A stretch of DNA of 64,000 nt from Candidatus Colwellia aromaticivorans (GTDB lineage Bacteria; Pseudomonadota; Gammaproteobacteria; Enterobacterales; Alteromonadaceae). Both the position numbers and the translations under genes were made by a program. Position 1 is the first letter of the stretch; each line of letters starts with the position of its first letter. The stretch covers positions 62,001 through 126,000 of the forward strand of contig NZ_QOLD01000098.1 of the NCBI RefSeq assembly GCF_003333305.1. The letters run 5' to 3'. Shown in pieces: positions 39,973-49,080 of the stretch. The notes beneath the pieces were generated by a model, which saw only the letters and a program-made list of their open reading frames with translations, ran no database searches and was not told the origin of the DNA.

Positions 39973-40863
39973 TTATTTATTGTCCTTAATAATTTGCTTA
40001 AATCGCCAAAACATATAACGTTGAATAGGGTTTTTATTCCCCCAAGGACGCCAAGTTTTAATTAATTTATTTCGATATGCATCAAAATGTAATCCGCTAG
40101 GGGCATAAATAACTTCCCCTCTTTTTAGAATGATTTTAAGTACATTGGTACATAATGTCCCTGCAGCTAGCGAAATCCCCATGCAAGTTGATGGAACTTT
40201 TTGCTTAAAAAAATTAATTGATGAGCGCTCTACTAAATAATGTCTTTGTTGGATGGAAGGCGATACGCCAACAACAAAGCGGACAATGTTATCATTAAAA
40301 ATATTAGCTTTTTCCTCTTCGCTAGCATTATTGGGTGTCTCAACAATGGCAAAATATTCATCAAATGACATTTTTCCCGGCATAAAAACTAAAAACGCTG
40401 TGCCCATACCCATAGGGGCTGCAGTGATGGTAGGTATGCCTTTTTCGTAACAACGCCTAAATACCTTACGGCGAATGTCTAAACAAAAAATATCTAGACT
40501 ATCTACATAGATATCAACACCTTCTAAAAACTCTTCTAAATTATCATCGTCGATACCTTTGTCGAAATTCTTAATATTGGCTTCAGGGTTAATACCTCGG
40601 ATCGTCTCCTCCATTACTTCAGCTTTAGCTCTACCTAACGTTGACATGTTTGCACCCGCTTGGCGGTTAAAATTGGCAACATCATAATCATCTAGGTCTG
40701 AGATATGGAAATTTCCGATACCTAATCTCGTTAATACAGTAGCATGATCTCCACCAACCCCACCGAGTCCACCAACTGCAACTTTTGTATTACGTAATAT
40801 TTGTTGCTCTTCTTTTGTAACCCAACCGAAATTTCGCGAAAATGCTTCTTCATAATTAAACAT
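39973..40863 (-). CDS. ThiF/HesA/MoeB-like E1-type adenylyltransferase
   Basis: 296 residues from ATG 40863, preceded by GAGGAAGG; the upstream TTG adds seven residues. The N-terminal ATP-binding Rossmann fold has KVAVGGLGGVGGDHATVL, ISDLDDYDVANFNRQ with the Asp and Arg that bind ATP, and GRAKAEVMEE. E1-type enzymes adenylate a carboxyl terminus or small acid. Paired CxxC zinc motifs of MoeB/ThiF were not seen, and STCMGISLAAGTLC offers candidate cysteines. It is the last gene of the ligase-decarboxylase-acyltransferase string and is not a standard exosortase-locus member as far as I know. Substrate unknown. Confidence 0.83.
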   Translation of the reverse strand: MFNYEEAFSRNFGWVTKEEQQILRNTKVAVGGLGGVGGDHATVLTRLGIGNFHISDLDDYDVANFNRQAGANMSTLGRAKAEVMEETIRGINPEANIKNFDKGIDDDNLEEFLEGVDIYVDSLDIFCLDIRRKVFRRCYEKGIPTITAAPMGMGTAFLVFMPGKMSFDEYFAIVETPNNASEEEKANIFNDNIVRFVVGVSPSIQQRHYLVERSSINFFKQKVPSTCMGISLAAGTLCTNVLKIILKRGEVIYAPSGLHFDAYRNKLIKTWRPWGNKNPIQRYMFWRFKQIIKDNK

Positions 40864-40951
40864 AATAACCTTCCTCTTTTTCAAATTCGTCTTTTAACTT
40901 TATTGCCTAATTGGATAGTTTTATCATCTGACCGATCAAATATATTAAATA

Positions 40952-41722
40952 TTATTTATCCATTAAATTAGTATAAGGTGTAAAAAACATTTGTGTTTTT
41001 AAATCATTATGAATAATGTCATATAATTCCCTGAGTTGATCTGTTAATTCTAGGTGAAACTTTTCTCGGGGTAAATAGAACATGGCACGACGCCCATGGT
41101 AATCCATTTCTATGCCAATCTGCTCAAAAGGCAAACCAAAGCGTCGCAGGCGTCGATTCAGCCTTGGCTCCATCATGACCATAATACCTACATGGTTACA
41201 TATTTCAGCTAACGCCAATCCGGACAAATATAAACCCATAGCAATATTAGGAAAGTTTCTTCGTTCAGCTTCAGTAAAAACTTTTTCTGGGTTTATATCA
41301 TTTAAAACGTAAGGAGTATTTTTTTCATTATCACGGCGTCTAAAGTCTTCGAGAACAGCTAATCTAGATATTTCACCAAAACCACCACGGGGTAATGTTT
41401 GCGTGTCAACTGTGTCAGGAATAGCACTTGCAAGGCAGTTTTCTTCAAAAGGTAGCTTTAAATTAGGGTTGTTAGCAGGTGGGATGACGAGTCGAATACA
41501 TCCGGCAAATGCACCTGTTCTTCGGTGCTCTAAAATACAATGAAATGAGTAATCATCGCATTCATCGGTTTCCATTTGTTGTTGGTTTTCAGGCTCCCAA
41601 CCGAGCTCATTACAATAAACACCGTAACGTATCTTAAATGCTTCTTGTCTGAGCTCTTTACTACTGGCAAATTTTATCTTGAAATATTGATTGAAATTGT
41701 CGGCAATTGAATATTGACTCAT
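40952..41722 (-). CDS. PEP-CTERM/exosortase-associated GNAT-like acyltransferase
   Basis: 256-residue protein of the exosortase-associated acyltransferase group, related to autoinducer synthases and N-acyl amino acid synthases. ELRQEAFKIRYGVYCNELGW is the conserved start, and HRRTGAFAGCIRLVIPP and GEISRLAVLEDFRRR are the acyl-donor motifs. A cytosolic location is expected. It would move an acyl group from ACP or CoA to an amine. It follows the PLP decarboxylase gene by 82 bp and precedes the ThiF-like gene by about 88 bp on the same strand. Confidence 0.88.
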   Translation of the reverse strand: MSQYSIADNFNQYFKIKFASSKELRQEAFKIRYGVYCNELGWEPENQQQMETDECDDYSFHCILEHRRTGAFAGCIRLVIPPANNPNLKLPFEENCLASAIPDTVDTQTLPRGGFGEISRLAVLEDFRRRDNEKNTPYVLNDINPEKVFTEAERRNFPNIAMGLYLSGLALAEICNHVGIMVMMEPRLNRRLRRFGLPFEQIGIEMDYHGRRAMFYLPREKFHLELTDQLRELYDIIHNDLKTQMFFTPYTNLMDK

Positions 41723-41804
41723 GTTAAGTCCATAAATTAATGATGATTTTTAATAAGTAACGCTAGCGATTAACTATAACAATATTTAGAGATAAAAAAC
41801 CAAT

Positions 41805-43058
41805 TTAGAGTAATATTTCGTGCAAATGTGGCTGACTTAGAAAATCTTGTGGGCTAGCTGAAGCGCCGTATGCTCCAGATTGATAGACCACAACATAATC
41901 ATCCACATTGCTAACGGGCAGCATTACCTTATCTGCCAAAATATCTAACGGAGTGCAAAGAGGCCCTACGATATTAACGAGCTCTACTTTTTCGTTAATA
42001 GCGCATAGTTTGTTGCCAATAGCGACAGGGTAATTCTTTCGTATTACTTGACCAAAATTTCCTGAATTGGATAAATGGTGGTGTAGGCCTCCATCACAGA
42101 TGAGGTAGGTAGTACCACGAGATATTTTTTTATCAACTATTTTACTTACATAAATACCAGCTTCACCCACCAGATAGCGTCCTAATTCCATAACGATATC
42201 AATATCAGCTAATGTATGTTGATATTGTTTTAATAAATTAGTTAGGTTGGAGCTTATTTCGTCAAGTAGTAAGCGTTGTTCACCAGGAAAATATGGAATT
42301 CCCAGTCCGCCACCAATATTAATATAGGCAATTTTTACTGGTGTTAATGAAACAAGCTGTTGTGCTAGGGCAAATGTTTTGTCGTGCATTTCTATGATTG
42401 CTTCAGCTTTTAAATTTTGCGAACCTGCAAAAATATGAAAACCACGAAAGTTTATTTTGTCGTATGGAAGCTTATTGAGTAGTTTGGGTAATAGCTCTTC
42501 ATCTATACCAAAAGGTTTTGAGCCACCGGACATTTTCATGCCTGAGGCTTTTAATTCAAAAGCAGGGTTAACACGAATAGCAATATTAGGTTTAATATTT
42601 AAGCTTTCACCTAGCTCTATAGCACGGCTAATTTCTGTTTTTGACTCTGTATGAAGTGTGATTCCTGCAATTATGGCTGCTTGAATATCATCGTGTGTTT
42701 TCCCTGGGCCGGCAAAACTTATCTCATTAGCAGGCATGCCAGATTGTAGTGCGAGTAACATCTCTTTTTTTGATGCCACATCGAATCCGCTAACATGATC
42801 AACCATGAAATGCACTAAACTAGGTAAGGGGTTAGCTTTAATTGCATAATGCAATTGAATTTTTTCAGGTAAAGCGGATTTTAAGCTAGCGACTTTGTTG
42901 GCAATAAGTGCTTTGTCATAGGCATAAAAAGGAGTGCTGCCAACAAGTTTATCAATTTGACTAATCATTTTACCGCCAATAACAAGTTCATTTTTGTTGT
43001 TAGCGAAGTGAGACATGTCAGCATGTTTAGGTGCTTGTCGTGGAGATGTTTTTGTCAT
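41805..43058 (-). CDS. PLP-dependent decarboxylase, exosortase-A associated
   Basis: 417-residue fold-III decarboxylase related to diaminopimelate and ornithine decarboxylases. PLP Lys74 lies in LHYAIKANPLP. GGGLGIPY is the phosphate-binding loop, GPLCTPLD holds the active-site Cys, and YGASASPQDFLS is near the C-terminus. Members in exosortase-A loci form their own subfamily with unknown amino-acid substrate. It would supply an amine for the acyltransferase downstream (inference). The spacer to the ligase gene holds a tandem 123-bp repeat. Confidence 0.9.
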   Translation of the reverse strand: MTKTSPRQAPKHADMSHFANNKNELVIGGKMISQIDKLVGSTPFYAYDKALIANKVASLKSALPEKIQLHYAIKANPLPSLVHFMVDHVSGFDVASKKEMLLALQSGMPANEISFAGPGKTHDDIQAAIIAGITLHTESKTEISRAIELGESLNIKPNIAIRVNPAFELKASGMKMSGGSKPFGIDEELLPKLLNKLPYDKINFRGFHIFAGSQNLKAEAIIEMHDKTFALAQQLVSLTPVKIAYINIGGGLGIPYFPGEQRLLLDEISSNLTNLLKQYQHTLADIDIVMELGRYLVGEAGIYVSKIVDKKISRGTTYLICDGGLHHHLSNSGNFGQVIRKNYPVAIGNKLCAINEKVELVNIVGPLCTPLDILADKVMLPVSNVDDYVVVYQSGAYGASASPQDFLSQPHLHEILL

Positions 43059-43080
43059 GTTACTCTACTTGTTATTTTTA

Positions 43081-43335
43081 ACTAAAAAAGTTTATTTATT
43101 AACCGCTGTCATCCTCATGGTGTATTAATTGAGGATCTCAGAGGGCACAAGATTCCGTACAAAAGATCTACGGAATGACGGCTCCTGCATAGTAAGGAGA
43201 TTGACTAAAAAAGTTTATTCATTAACCGCTGTCATCCTCATGGTGTATTAATTGAGGATCTCAGCGGGCACAAGATTCCATACAAAAGATCTACGGAATG
43301 ACGGCTCCTGCGTAGTGAGGAGGTTAACTAAAAAA
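43081..43335. repeat. 123-bp tandem repeat between ligase and decarboxylase genes
   Basis: ACTAAAAAAGTTTATT begins a unit at 43081 and again at 43204, and a third partial start lies at 43327 inside the last codons of the ligase gene. Each full unit contains GTCATCCTCATGGTGTATTA, GAGGATCTCAG.GGGCACAAG, and TCTACGGAATGACGGCTCCT. The two copies differ at only a few bases, so the duplication is recent. The repeats extend the gap between two genes of a probable operon to about 265 bp. Confidence 0.9.
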
Positions 43336-44913
43336 ATTTTTATATTCTTGATTTAGTTTATTTCTGTCAATTTTACCATTGGCATTATGTGGTAACTCAG
43401 GTAAAACAATTATTTTTTTAGGTACCATGTAATTAGCGAGTTGTTTCTGACAGTGTTTTAAGATCGATTTTTCCACTAAAGATAAATCATCTTGGCTATT
43501 ACTACACACTATTGCCAATATTGCTTGACCTAAATCGTCATGTGGCACACCAATGGTGGCGGCTTCAGTTATTTGATCATGTTGGTAGAGTACTTCTTCA
43601 ATTTCCATGGGGCTAATACGATAACCAGAAGTTTTCATCATTTCATCAGATCGGGCAACAAAATATAGAAATCCGTCAGCATCTCTTTTGACTGAATCAC
43701 CTGAAAAAACAGCCAGTTCAGGATTAATAATTCCTTCAGGTTGGCCCGGTGCAGCTTTGAAACGTTCGGCGGTTTTATCAGCAGCATTCCAATAGCCTAA
43801 GCTAACTAAAGGACCTTTATGTACTAATTCTCCCGCTTCATCGGTATCGCATATGCTACCATCTTTACGTACAACCAGTACTTCGGCATTAGGGATTGCT
43901 TTTCCCATTGAACCAACTCTTTTGTCTACTTCATTAGGTGGTAGATAAGTTGAGCGGAAGGCTTCAGTTAATCCATACATTAAATATGGCGCAGCATGGG
44001 GCATTAGAGCACGTAATTGGTTTAAGTTGGTTGTAGATAAGGCGCCGCCAGTATTAGTAAAATAACGAATAGAGTTGCCGGCACTTTCTGTCCAATTCAA
44101 TTTGCAAAGCTGTGACCATAATGGTGGAACAGCAGCCAATCCAGTAATTTCATGTTTAATTATTGCTTTAATGACATCGTTCGGTAGCAAATAGTCCAAT
44201 AATACAGATTCAGCTCCAACAAGAAAACTTGTTGTTAATTGGCTTAAGCCGTAATCAAAACTTAGAGGTAAAACAGCTAATATTTTATCTTTGGAGGTGT
44301 TTTGTAAATATTGAGCTACTGATTTAGCACCTAAAACAATATTATTATGCGAAAGCACAACACCTTTTGGTTTTCCTGTACTGCCAGAGGTGTATAAAAT
44401 AGCTGCCATATCATTGCTAGTTAGCGGTTGTGGATTTTTCTTTTCACAAGTGAGGTTTGTAAATGTTGTCCAAGACATTACTGATACATGTTCGATGGTT
44501 TCAATGTTCGTTGAATCTGTGTCAGTTAAAATTACCGTTGTTAATTTAGCTAAATTAGAGAGTAATGGCTGTAATGTTTTAAAACGACCTTTATTGGTAA
44601 TGATAATTTTTATACCACAGTCATTAGCAATATGTTGCACTTGAGGAGACTTTAATACTGGATTAATAGGAACAAAAGCTGCACCGGCCTCACTACACGC
44701 AAAAGTGGCTAAGACATTTTCAATAGTTTTAGGTAAATAAATACCAACACGTTGGTATCTTTCAATGTTTAATGCGCGGTAGCTAGCAGCTATATCATTA
44801 GTTTTTTGGCAGAGTTCTTGATAATTAAGCTGTTGTTCTTTTAGAGTGATAGCGGTGTTTAACGGAAAGTTCTTTGCGCTCTGGCTTATTAAATCATGAA
44901 CAAAGGTGGTCAT
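43324..44913 (-). CDS. AMP-forming acyl-CoA ligase, exosortase-A associated
   Basis: 529-residue ANL-superfamily adenylating enzyme. ILYTSGSTGKPKGVVLSHNN (about residues 173-192) is the ATP loop. YGLTEAFRSTYLP is the A5 motif, VFSGDSVKRDADGFLYFVAR the A7 motif with the ATP-binding Asp, YRISPMEIEEVL the hinge, and NGKIDRNKL the C-terminal catalytic Lys. It should activate a carboxylic acid and load it onto CoA or the ACP at 11056. It is first in the minus-strand operon ligase-decarboxylase-acyltransferase-ThiF. Its 5' side faces an 854-bp repeat-rich gap. Confidence 0.9.
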   Translation of the reverse strand: MTTFVHDLISQSAKNFPLNTAITLKEQQLNYQELCQKTNDIAASYRALNIERYQRVGIYLPKTIENVLATFACSEAGAAFVPINPVLKSPQVQHIANDCGIKIIITNKGRFKTLQPLLSNLAKLTTVILTDTDSTNIETIEHVSVMSWTTFTNLTCEKKNPQPLTSNDMAAILYTSGSTGKPKGVVLSHNNIVLGAKSVAQYLQNTSKDKILAVLPLSFDYGLSQLTTSFLVGAESVLLDYLLPNDVIKAIIKHEITGLAAVPPLWSQLCKLNWTESAGNSIRYFTNTGGALSTTNLNQLRALMPHAAPYLMYGLTEAFRSTYLPPNEVDKRVGSMGKAIPNAEVLVVRKDGSICDTDEAGELVHKGPLVSLGYWNAADKTAERFKAAPGQPEGIINPELAVFSGDSVKRDADGFLYFVARSDEMMKTSGYRISPMEIEEVLYQHDQITEAATIGVPHDDLGQAILAIVCSNSQDDLSLVEKSILKHCQKQLANYMVPKKIIVLPELPHNANGKIDRNKLNQEYKNFFS

Positions 44914-44981
44914 TTATCATCCTGAAAATTTGTTTTCAGCAAACACTTTTGAAGTTATTTGCTATAAATTAGTAAAACTAG

Positions 44982-45293
44982 GGTCTATTGATCTTTCGAG
45001 ATTGTTTTTGCAGCGATTTGTTGGGTATTTATACAAGGCAGAGCCTTTGTCATGTGGTTTTTCAGGACAATATGCATCCTGCATTGTCTAATAAGCTACA
45101 TCCATGTAGCGTCACATAACAAAGGCGATAACGCCGTAAAAATGCCCAACAAACGCTGTCCGAAGGATTCGGCTAAAAGCGTTTTACTCATTGTTGAGTA
45201 GTATTTGCTTAGAATGACTAGGCTACACACTACTCGCCGCGATTAAAACGCTTTTATCTCGAACAAAATTTAACCGCGAAAGATCAACAGACC
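44982..45293. mobile_element. CTAG-flanked MITE, about 312 bp, palindromic
   Basis: The left end is GGTCTATTGATCTTTCGAG and the right end read inward is GGTCTGTTGATCTTTCGCG. The element is bounded by CTAG at 44978-44981 and 45294-45297, a probable 4-bp target duplication. A second inner pair, GCGATTTGTTGGG and CCCAACAAACGC, makes the whole element a nested hairpin. The centre carries CAGGACAATATGCATCCTGC and ACATCCATGTAGCG, the module also found in MITE-2 and MITE-3. It has no transposase. Confidence 0.8.
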
Positions 45294-45382
45294 CTAGACT
45301 ATTGGAACCTATTATTGCAGCGAAAGGCATTATCAAGCAAGTTAATAACATTAACTTTATGATCTTTTAAAGTCTATACCCA

Positions 45383-45518
45383 TACCACCTCAAGATGCGA
45401 GTTTTAAAGGCGTATATGCCGCGTTATTGATTTTGAAAATAGAATAACTATTCTCTTCAATCAATGCCTTGCCTATAAGCCTTTTAATTCTCGCTGGATC
45501 CTGCATCTTGAAGTGGCA
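45383..45518. repeat. Inverted-repeat element, about 136 bp
   Basis: The ends are TACCACCTCAAGATGC and, read inward from the right, TGCCACTTCAAGATGC. Inside, AAAGGCGTATATGCCGCGTT + ATTGATTTTG pairs with CAATCAATGCCTTGCCTATA + AGCCTTT. The same inner module recurs at about 50705-50790. A fragment of the left end recurs at about 62531. Downstream, 45519-45767 contains a partial GCAGGA/TCCTGAATCC module and then the unique leader of the protease gene. Confidence 0.75.
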
Positions 45519-45767
45519 TGGATGCCACTTATTAGACTATGCATGGAGCACATCGTCCTGAATCCAAACTAAAAGCCAATGGATCTTCGAGGTCTTGATC
45601 GAAGCCCCATCACTTTTTAGAAACTAAATCCCCGATTAAAACATCTCGGGAGTGACGATAGGTGAGTAGTTACTATTATGATTAATATTTGAAAATAGCC
45701 TTAATATAAATTAAATAAGGTACTATATTTAAAACAGAATTTAGAATATACCGATAGGAAGAATACA

Positions 45768-46535
45768 ATGTTAAAAAAAGCATTAATATTATTGTCAGTT
45801 TTCAGCTTGCTTTATATTATTCCAGCAAAAGCTGAATTTGTTGATGTGGTAGCAAAAATAAAACCTTCCGTGGTTGGTATTGGTATTCATACACCCACAA
45901 GTAGACCACAAAATATATTGCGTGGTTCTGGTTTTGTTATTGGTGATGGTCATTATGTTATCACTAATGCCCATGTGTTACCAACCGAGCTTGATGAATC
46001 TTTATTACAAAAAATGGCGGTGTTTATTGGCTCAGGAAAAGACGCTAAAGTGAAACAGGCTGAGATTATTGCTACATCAGATTTATATGATCTGGCAATA
46101 TTGAAATTATCTGGTTCGCCCTTACCAGCGATGAGTTTGGCAGATAAAAAAATTCGTCCCGATGGTAGTTATATTGCTTTTACTGGATTTCCTATTGGTG
46201 GTGTTTTAGGTTTGTACCCCGTTACACACCGAGGCATTATTGCCAGTACTACGCCAACGGTTATACCGGCCCAAACCGCAGGGCAGATTAGTTTAAAAAT
46301 GTTAATACGCATGCGCAATCCTTATTCTGTTTATCAACTTGATGCGACGGCATACCCAGGTAATAGCGGCAGTGCTATGTATGATATGAAAACGGGTAAA
46401 GTATTGGGAGTTATTAATAAAGTATTTGTGCAAAGTACTAAAGAAGCGGTGATAAGTAATCCTAGCGGTATTACTTATGCGATCCCTGTGAAATATTTAC
46501 ACAAAATATTGAAAGAAAACAATATTAAGTTATAG
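45768..46535 (+). CDS. Trypsin-like serine protease (S1 family), secreted
   Basis: 255-residue protein with signal peptide (cleavage after about residue 22, IIPAKA) and a compact chymotrypsin-fold domain. The triad is visible: His69 in YVITNAHVL, Asp in DLYDLAILKLSG, and Ser in YPGNSGSAMY. There is no PDZ domain, unlike DegP/DegS, so it is a single-domain periplasmic protease. GGAAG precedes the ATG. It stands alone between a repeat-rich gap and convergent yibQ. Substrates are unknown. Confidence 0.88.
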   Translation: MLKKALILLSVFSLLYIIPAKAEFVDVVAKIKPSVVGIGIHTPTSRPQNILRGSGFVIGDGHYVITNAHVLPTELDESLLQKMAVFIGSGKDAKVKQAEIIATSDLYDLAILKLSGSPLPAMSLADKKIRPDGSYIAFTGFPIGGVLGLYPVTHRGIIASTTPTVIPAQTAGQISLKMLIRMRNPYSVYQLDATAYPGNSGSAMYDMKTGKVLGVINKVFVQSTKEAVISNPSGITYAIPVKYLHKILKENNIKL

Positions 46536-46544
46536 GAAACAGAC

Positions 46545-46640
46545 GCGAGTTATTAGTGACGAGTTTTGAAGAAAAATGACAGATAGTGAGGTACTTCGCA
46601 ACTCGGTACTTTTTTGCTCGATACTGCTCTTACTAGTCAC
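46545..46640. repeat. TTACGAGT/CGAAG-type repeat between protease gene and yibQ
   Basis: ACGCGAGTTATTAGTGACGA + GTTTTGAAGAAAAA is followed by TACTTCGCAACTCGGTACTT + TTTTGCTCGATAC and CTTACTAGTCAC. It lies between convergent genes, and its distal end overlaps the yibQ stop codon (46633-46635). Confidence 0.65.
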
Positions 46641-47406
46641 TTGCCAGTCTTGTCTGGCTATTTGTTGGCATTGAATATAAAGCTGATAGTGGCACAAGCT
46701 CAATATTGTTTTGTTGTAATGTTGGGATTAAGCGTAGTAATGCTTGAATAGTTTCAGGATGTGGATGAGCTATTGCAATAGCAAATTCCTGGGTTTTAGC
46801 ATGTTTAATTAACGATTGAAATTGTTTGTTGATATAGCTATCAGTTAATTCATTATCTAAAAAAATATGGCGTCCTTCTACGGGAACTCCCTCTCTTTGA
46901 GCAATGGTACTAGCTTTGGAATAAGGACTAGTTTTACTGTCTAAAAATAGTAGGTGATGTTGTTTAAGAAAGCCCATTGTCCATGACATAGGTTCGGCTA
47001 GTTGTGTTAAATGGCTACCCATATGATTATTAATGCCTATAGCAAAAGGTATTTCTGCTAAAGACTCATTTAAACTGGCATGAACTTCTGCTTTATTCAT
47101 GGCACTGGTAAGTGCACCAGGGCCTAATTCCTTGCCATTTTCAGCTTCCATTGGAATATGAAGTAAAACTTCTTTGTGGTTGGCGTTGGCCTTAATCGCT
47201 AATGTTTTGCCATAAGGCGTGTGAGGTAAAATAGAATAGGTGATATCGCCGGGCAATGACAGTGCGTGTTTGTCGGTATATCGATAACCAATGTCGTCAA
47301 TCACAATAGCGATACGTGCAGGCTTTGTTTGCGCGGGTGCAGCAGATAAAAGAGTAGTAAAGGAGAAAATGATAAGAAGAAAAAACTTCGATACAGCTGG
47401 AATCAT
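46633..47406 (-). CDS. yibQ: Divergent polysaccharide deacetylase family protein YibQ
   Basis: 257-residue periplasmic protein with an N-terminal signal sequence (SKFFLLIIFSFTTLLSAAPA). It belongs to the divergent polysaccharide deacetylase family: RIAIVIDDIGYRYTD, TYSILPHTPYGKTLA, LLHIPMEAENG and IGINNHMGSHLT are conserved. Activity is unproven. In many gammaproteobacteria it sits with envC and gpmI, as here, though a 445-bp REP-filled gap separates it from envC. The C-terminal residues and stop lie in the intergenic repeat. Confidence 0.88.
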   Translation of the reverse strand: MIPAVSKFFLLIIFSFTTLLSAAPAQTKPARIAIVIDDIGYRYTDKHALSLPGDITYSILPHTPYGKTLAIKANANHKEVLLHIPMEAENGKELGPGALTSAMNKAEVHASLNESLAEIPFAIGINNHMGSHLTQLAEPMSWTMGFLKQHHLLFLDSKTSPYSKASTIAQREGVPVEGRHIFLDNELTDSYINKQFQSLIKHAKTQEFAIAIAHPHPETIQALLRLIPTLQQNNIELVPLSALYSMPTNSQTRLASD

Positions 47407-47454
47407 TTTATTTGTATTTATTAAGTAGGTAGGGAATTAAAGCATATCATTTAG

Positions 47455-47851
47455 TTTTTCCTTCGACAAGCTCAGGACAAGCGGGGGTAGATAACTGCCG
47501 TTCATCCTGAGCGTGAGTTATAAACATACCGTTCCCCCTGAGCTTGTCGAAGGGCTGCTTCCTTCGACAAGCTCAGGACGAACGGAGGTGCTCAGCACTA
47601 ACGGCGGTGCACAAGATGAGCGGTGGCGAAAAGGACGAACGGAAATCGGAAAACACCGTTTATCCTGAGCGAGAGGAACGAACAGTCGAAGGACGACAAG
47701 CTTCCTTCGACAGGCTCAGGACAAACGGAGGCGCTCAGGACGAACGGAGGCGCTCAGGACGAACGGAGGAGCACAAGATGAACGGAGGAGCATAAGATGA
47801 ACGGCAGCAATCTAAATCAATGAGGAGGAAAGGGGACATTTAGGAGGTAAA
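47455..47851. repeat. REP-like array in the yibQ-envC gap
   Basis: At least eight units or half-units of CTTCGACAAGCTCAGGACGA + ACGG and its inverse occur here, plus a short tandem of AGGCGCTCAGGACGAACGG (about 47730-47765). An open frame crossing the array (RLRTNGGAQDERR and similar) is only the translated repeat, not a gene. No other feature was found in this 445-bp gap. Confidence 0.85.
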
Positions 47852-49033
47852 TTATCGACACCACAGTTTGGGATTAACGGCCTTACCTTGATGACGAATC
47901 TCAAAATAAAGCCCGGCTTGATCTTGCCCACCACTTTGCCCTACTAAAGCTATAGGCTCACCCGTTTCTACTCTATCACCGACAGATTTTAATAAGGTTT
48001 GATTATGGGCATATAAACTCATGTAACCATTGCCGTGATCAATCACGGTTAATAAACCATAGCCTTTTAACCAGTCTGAGAACAAAATAGTGCCATTATG
48101 TATCGTTTGCACTTGTCTACCAATGGGAGCACCAAGTAAGACACCTTTCCATTTTAGATAGCCCTGTTTTCTACTACCAAAACTGCGGAGAAGCCGGCCT
48201 TTTACCGGCCAAGTTAATTGACGCTTTAATTTACTTAATCCCATCAAATCAACTTCTGCGCGAATAAGGGCAGTCAGCTTTTGCAAAGCAGCGGTTAGGT
48301 TGGCTTCTTCGGCTTTTAATCTAGCTAATTGTTGCTTGCTTGATAATAACTTTTTACTTAAAGATGCTAAGGTTTTACTCCGTTCATTCTTGTTTTTATT
48401 TAAACTTTTTCGTTGTTGTTGCTGATTAACTTTTAATTTTTTTAGTTGCCCTATTTGTTCTTGATGTTGTGTCGTCACTTGCATTAACTGGGTAATAGTT
48501 GCTTTAAATTTATCAATTTCAATCATGCGTGCTTTGTTTAAATATTGATAATAACTTATGGTGCGTTGAATTTTTTCACTTTCATCTTGGTTTAAAATTA
48601 ATTTCAAATAGTCATGCTGGCCGGTAGTGTAAGCTGAACGTAGCTGCTGGGCGAGTAAGCGCTCTTGTCTAATTTTTTGTGCGCCTAATTGTTGTTTTTC
48701 TTTACTAAGGGTAGCTATTTTTTTATTCGCTACTTTTAGTTTTTGCCCAGTATCACTGATGGCTTTTGCAGCTTTGGCGATAGCTAAATCATCATTTTTT
48801 AGTTGTTGTTCTAAGGTTATTCGGTCTTTATTGGTTTTAAATATATTCGATTCTTGTTTGGCAATGGCTTGTTGCACATCATTAAGTTTACTGGTGTTTT
48901 GTTGTTTGGATTTTTTGTGATTGCTGGTGTCAGCAGCCATACTTAAATCGACAAAAATTAAGCTGCTTAGGATAACTAAGCAGCTTATTAATTTACCAAA
49001 CACTTGTATGACGTTGAATGACGACGTTATCAT
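47852..49033 (-). CDS. envC: Murein hydrolase activator EnvC
   Basis: 393-residue periplasmic protein. A signal/anchor segment (FGKLISCLVILSSLIFVDLS) is followed by a long coiled coil (about residues 40-255, rich in Gln, Lys and Leu) and a C-terminal LytM/M23-type domain (about 285-393) with GRLLRSFGSRKQG, VIDHGNGYMSLYAHNQ and YFEIRHQGKAVNPKLW. In the family this domain lacks a complete zinc site and instead activates the amidases AmiA and AmiB at the septum. It lies 47 bp after gpmI on the same strand, the usual gpmI-envC order. Confidence 0.92.
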   Translation of the reverse strand: MITSSFNVIQVFGKLISCLVILSSLIFVDLSMAADTSNHKKSKQQNTSKLNDVQQAIAKQESNIFKTNKDRITLEQQLKNDDLAIAKAAKAISDTGQKLKVANKKIATLSKEKQQLGAQKIRQERLLAQQLRSAYTTGQHDYLKLILNQDESEKIQRTISYYQYLNKARMIEIDKFKATITQLMQVTTQHQEQIGQLKKLKVNQQQQRKSLNKNKNERSKTLASLSKKLLSSKQQLARLKAEEANLTAALQKLTALIRAEVDLMGLSKLKRQLTWPVKGRLLRSFGSRKQGYLKWKGVLLGAPIGRQVQTIHNGTILFSDWLKGYGLLTVIDHGNGYMSLYAHNQTLLKSVGDRVETGEPIALVGQSGGQDQAGLYFEIRHQGKAVNPKLWCR

Positions 49034-49080
49034 TTAATTATTAGTTGTTATTATATTGTAACTCTTATCAGTGTGCCGTA

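Noticed and set aside
47544-47795. 83-codon open frame between yibQ and envC
   Set aside because: The RQAQDERR-type peptide is the translation of the REP-like array; low-complexity and repetitive.
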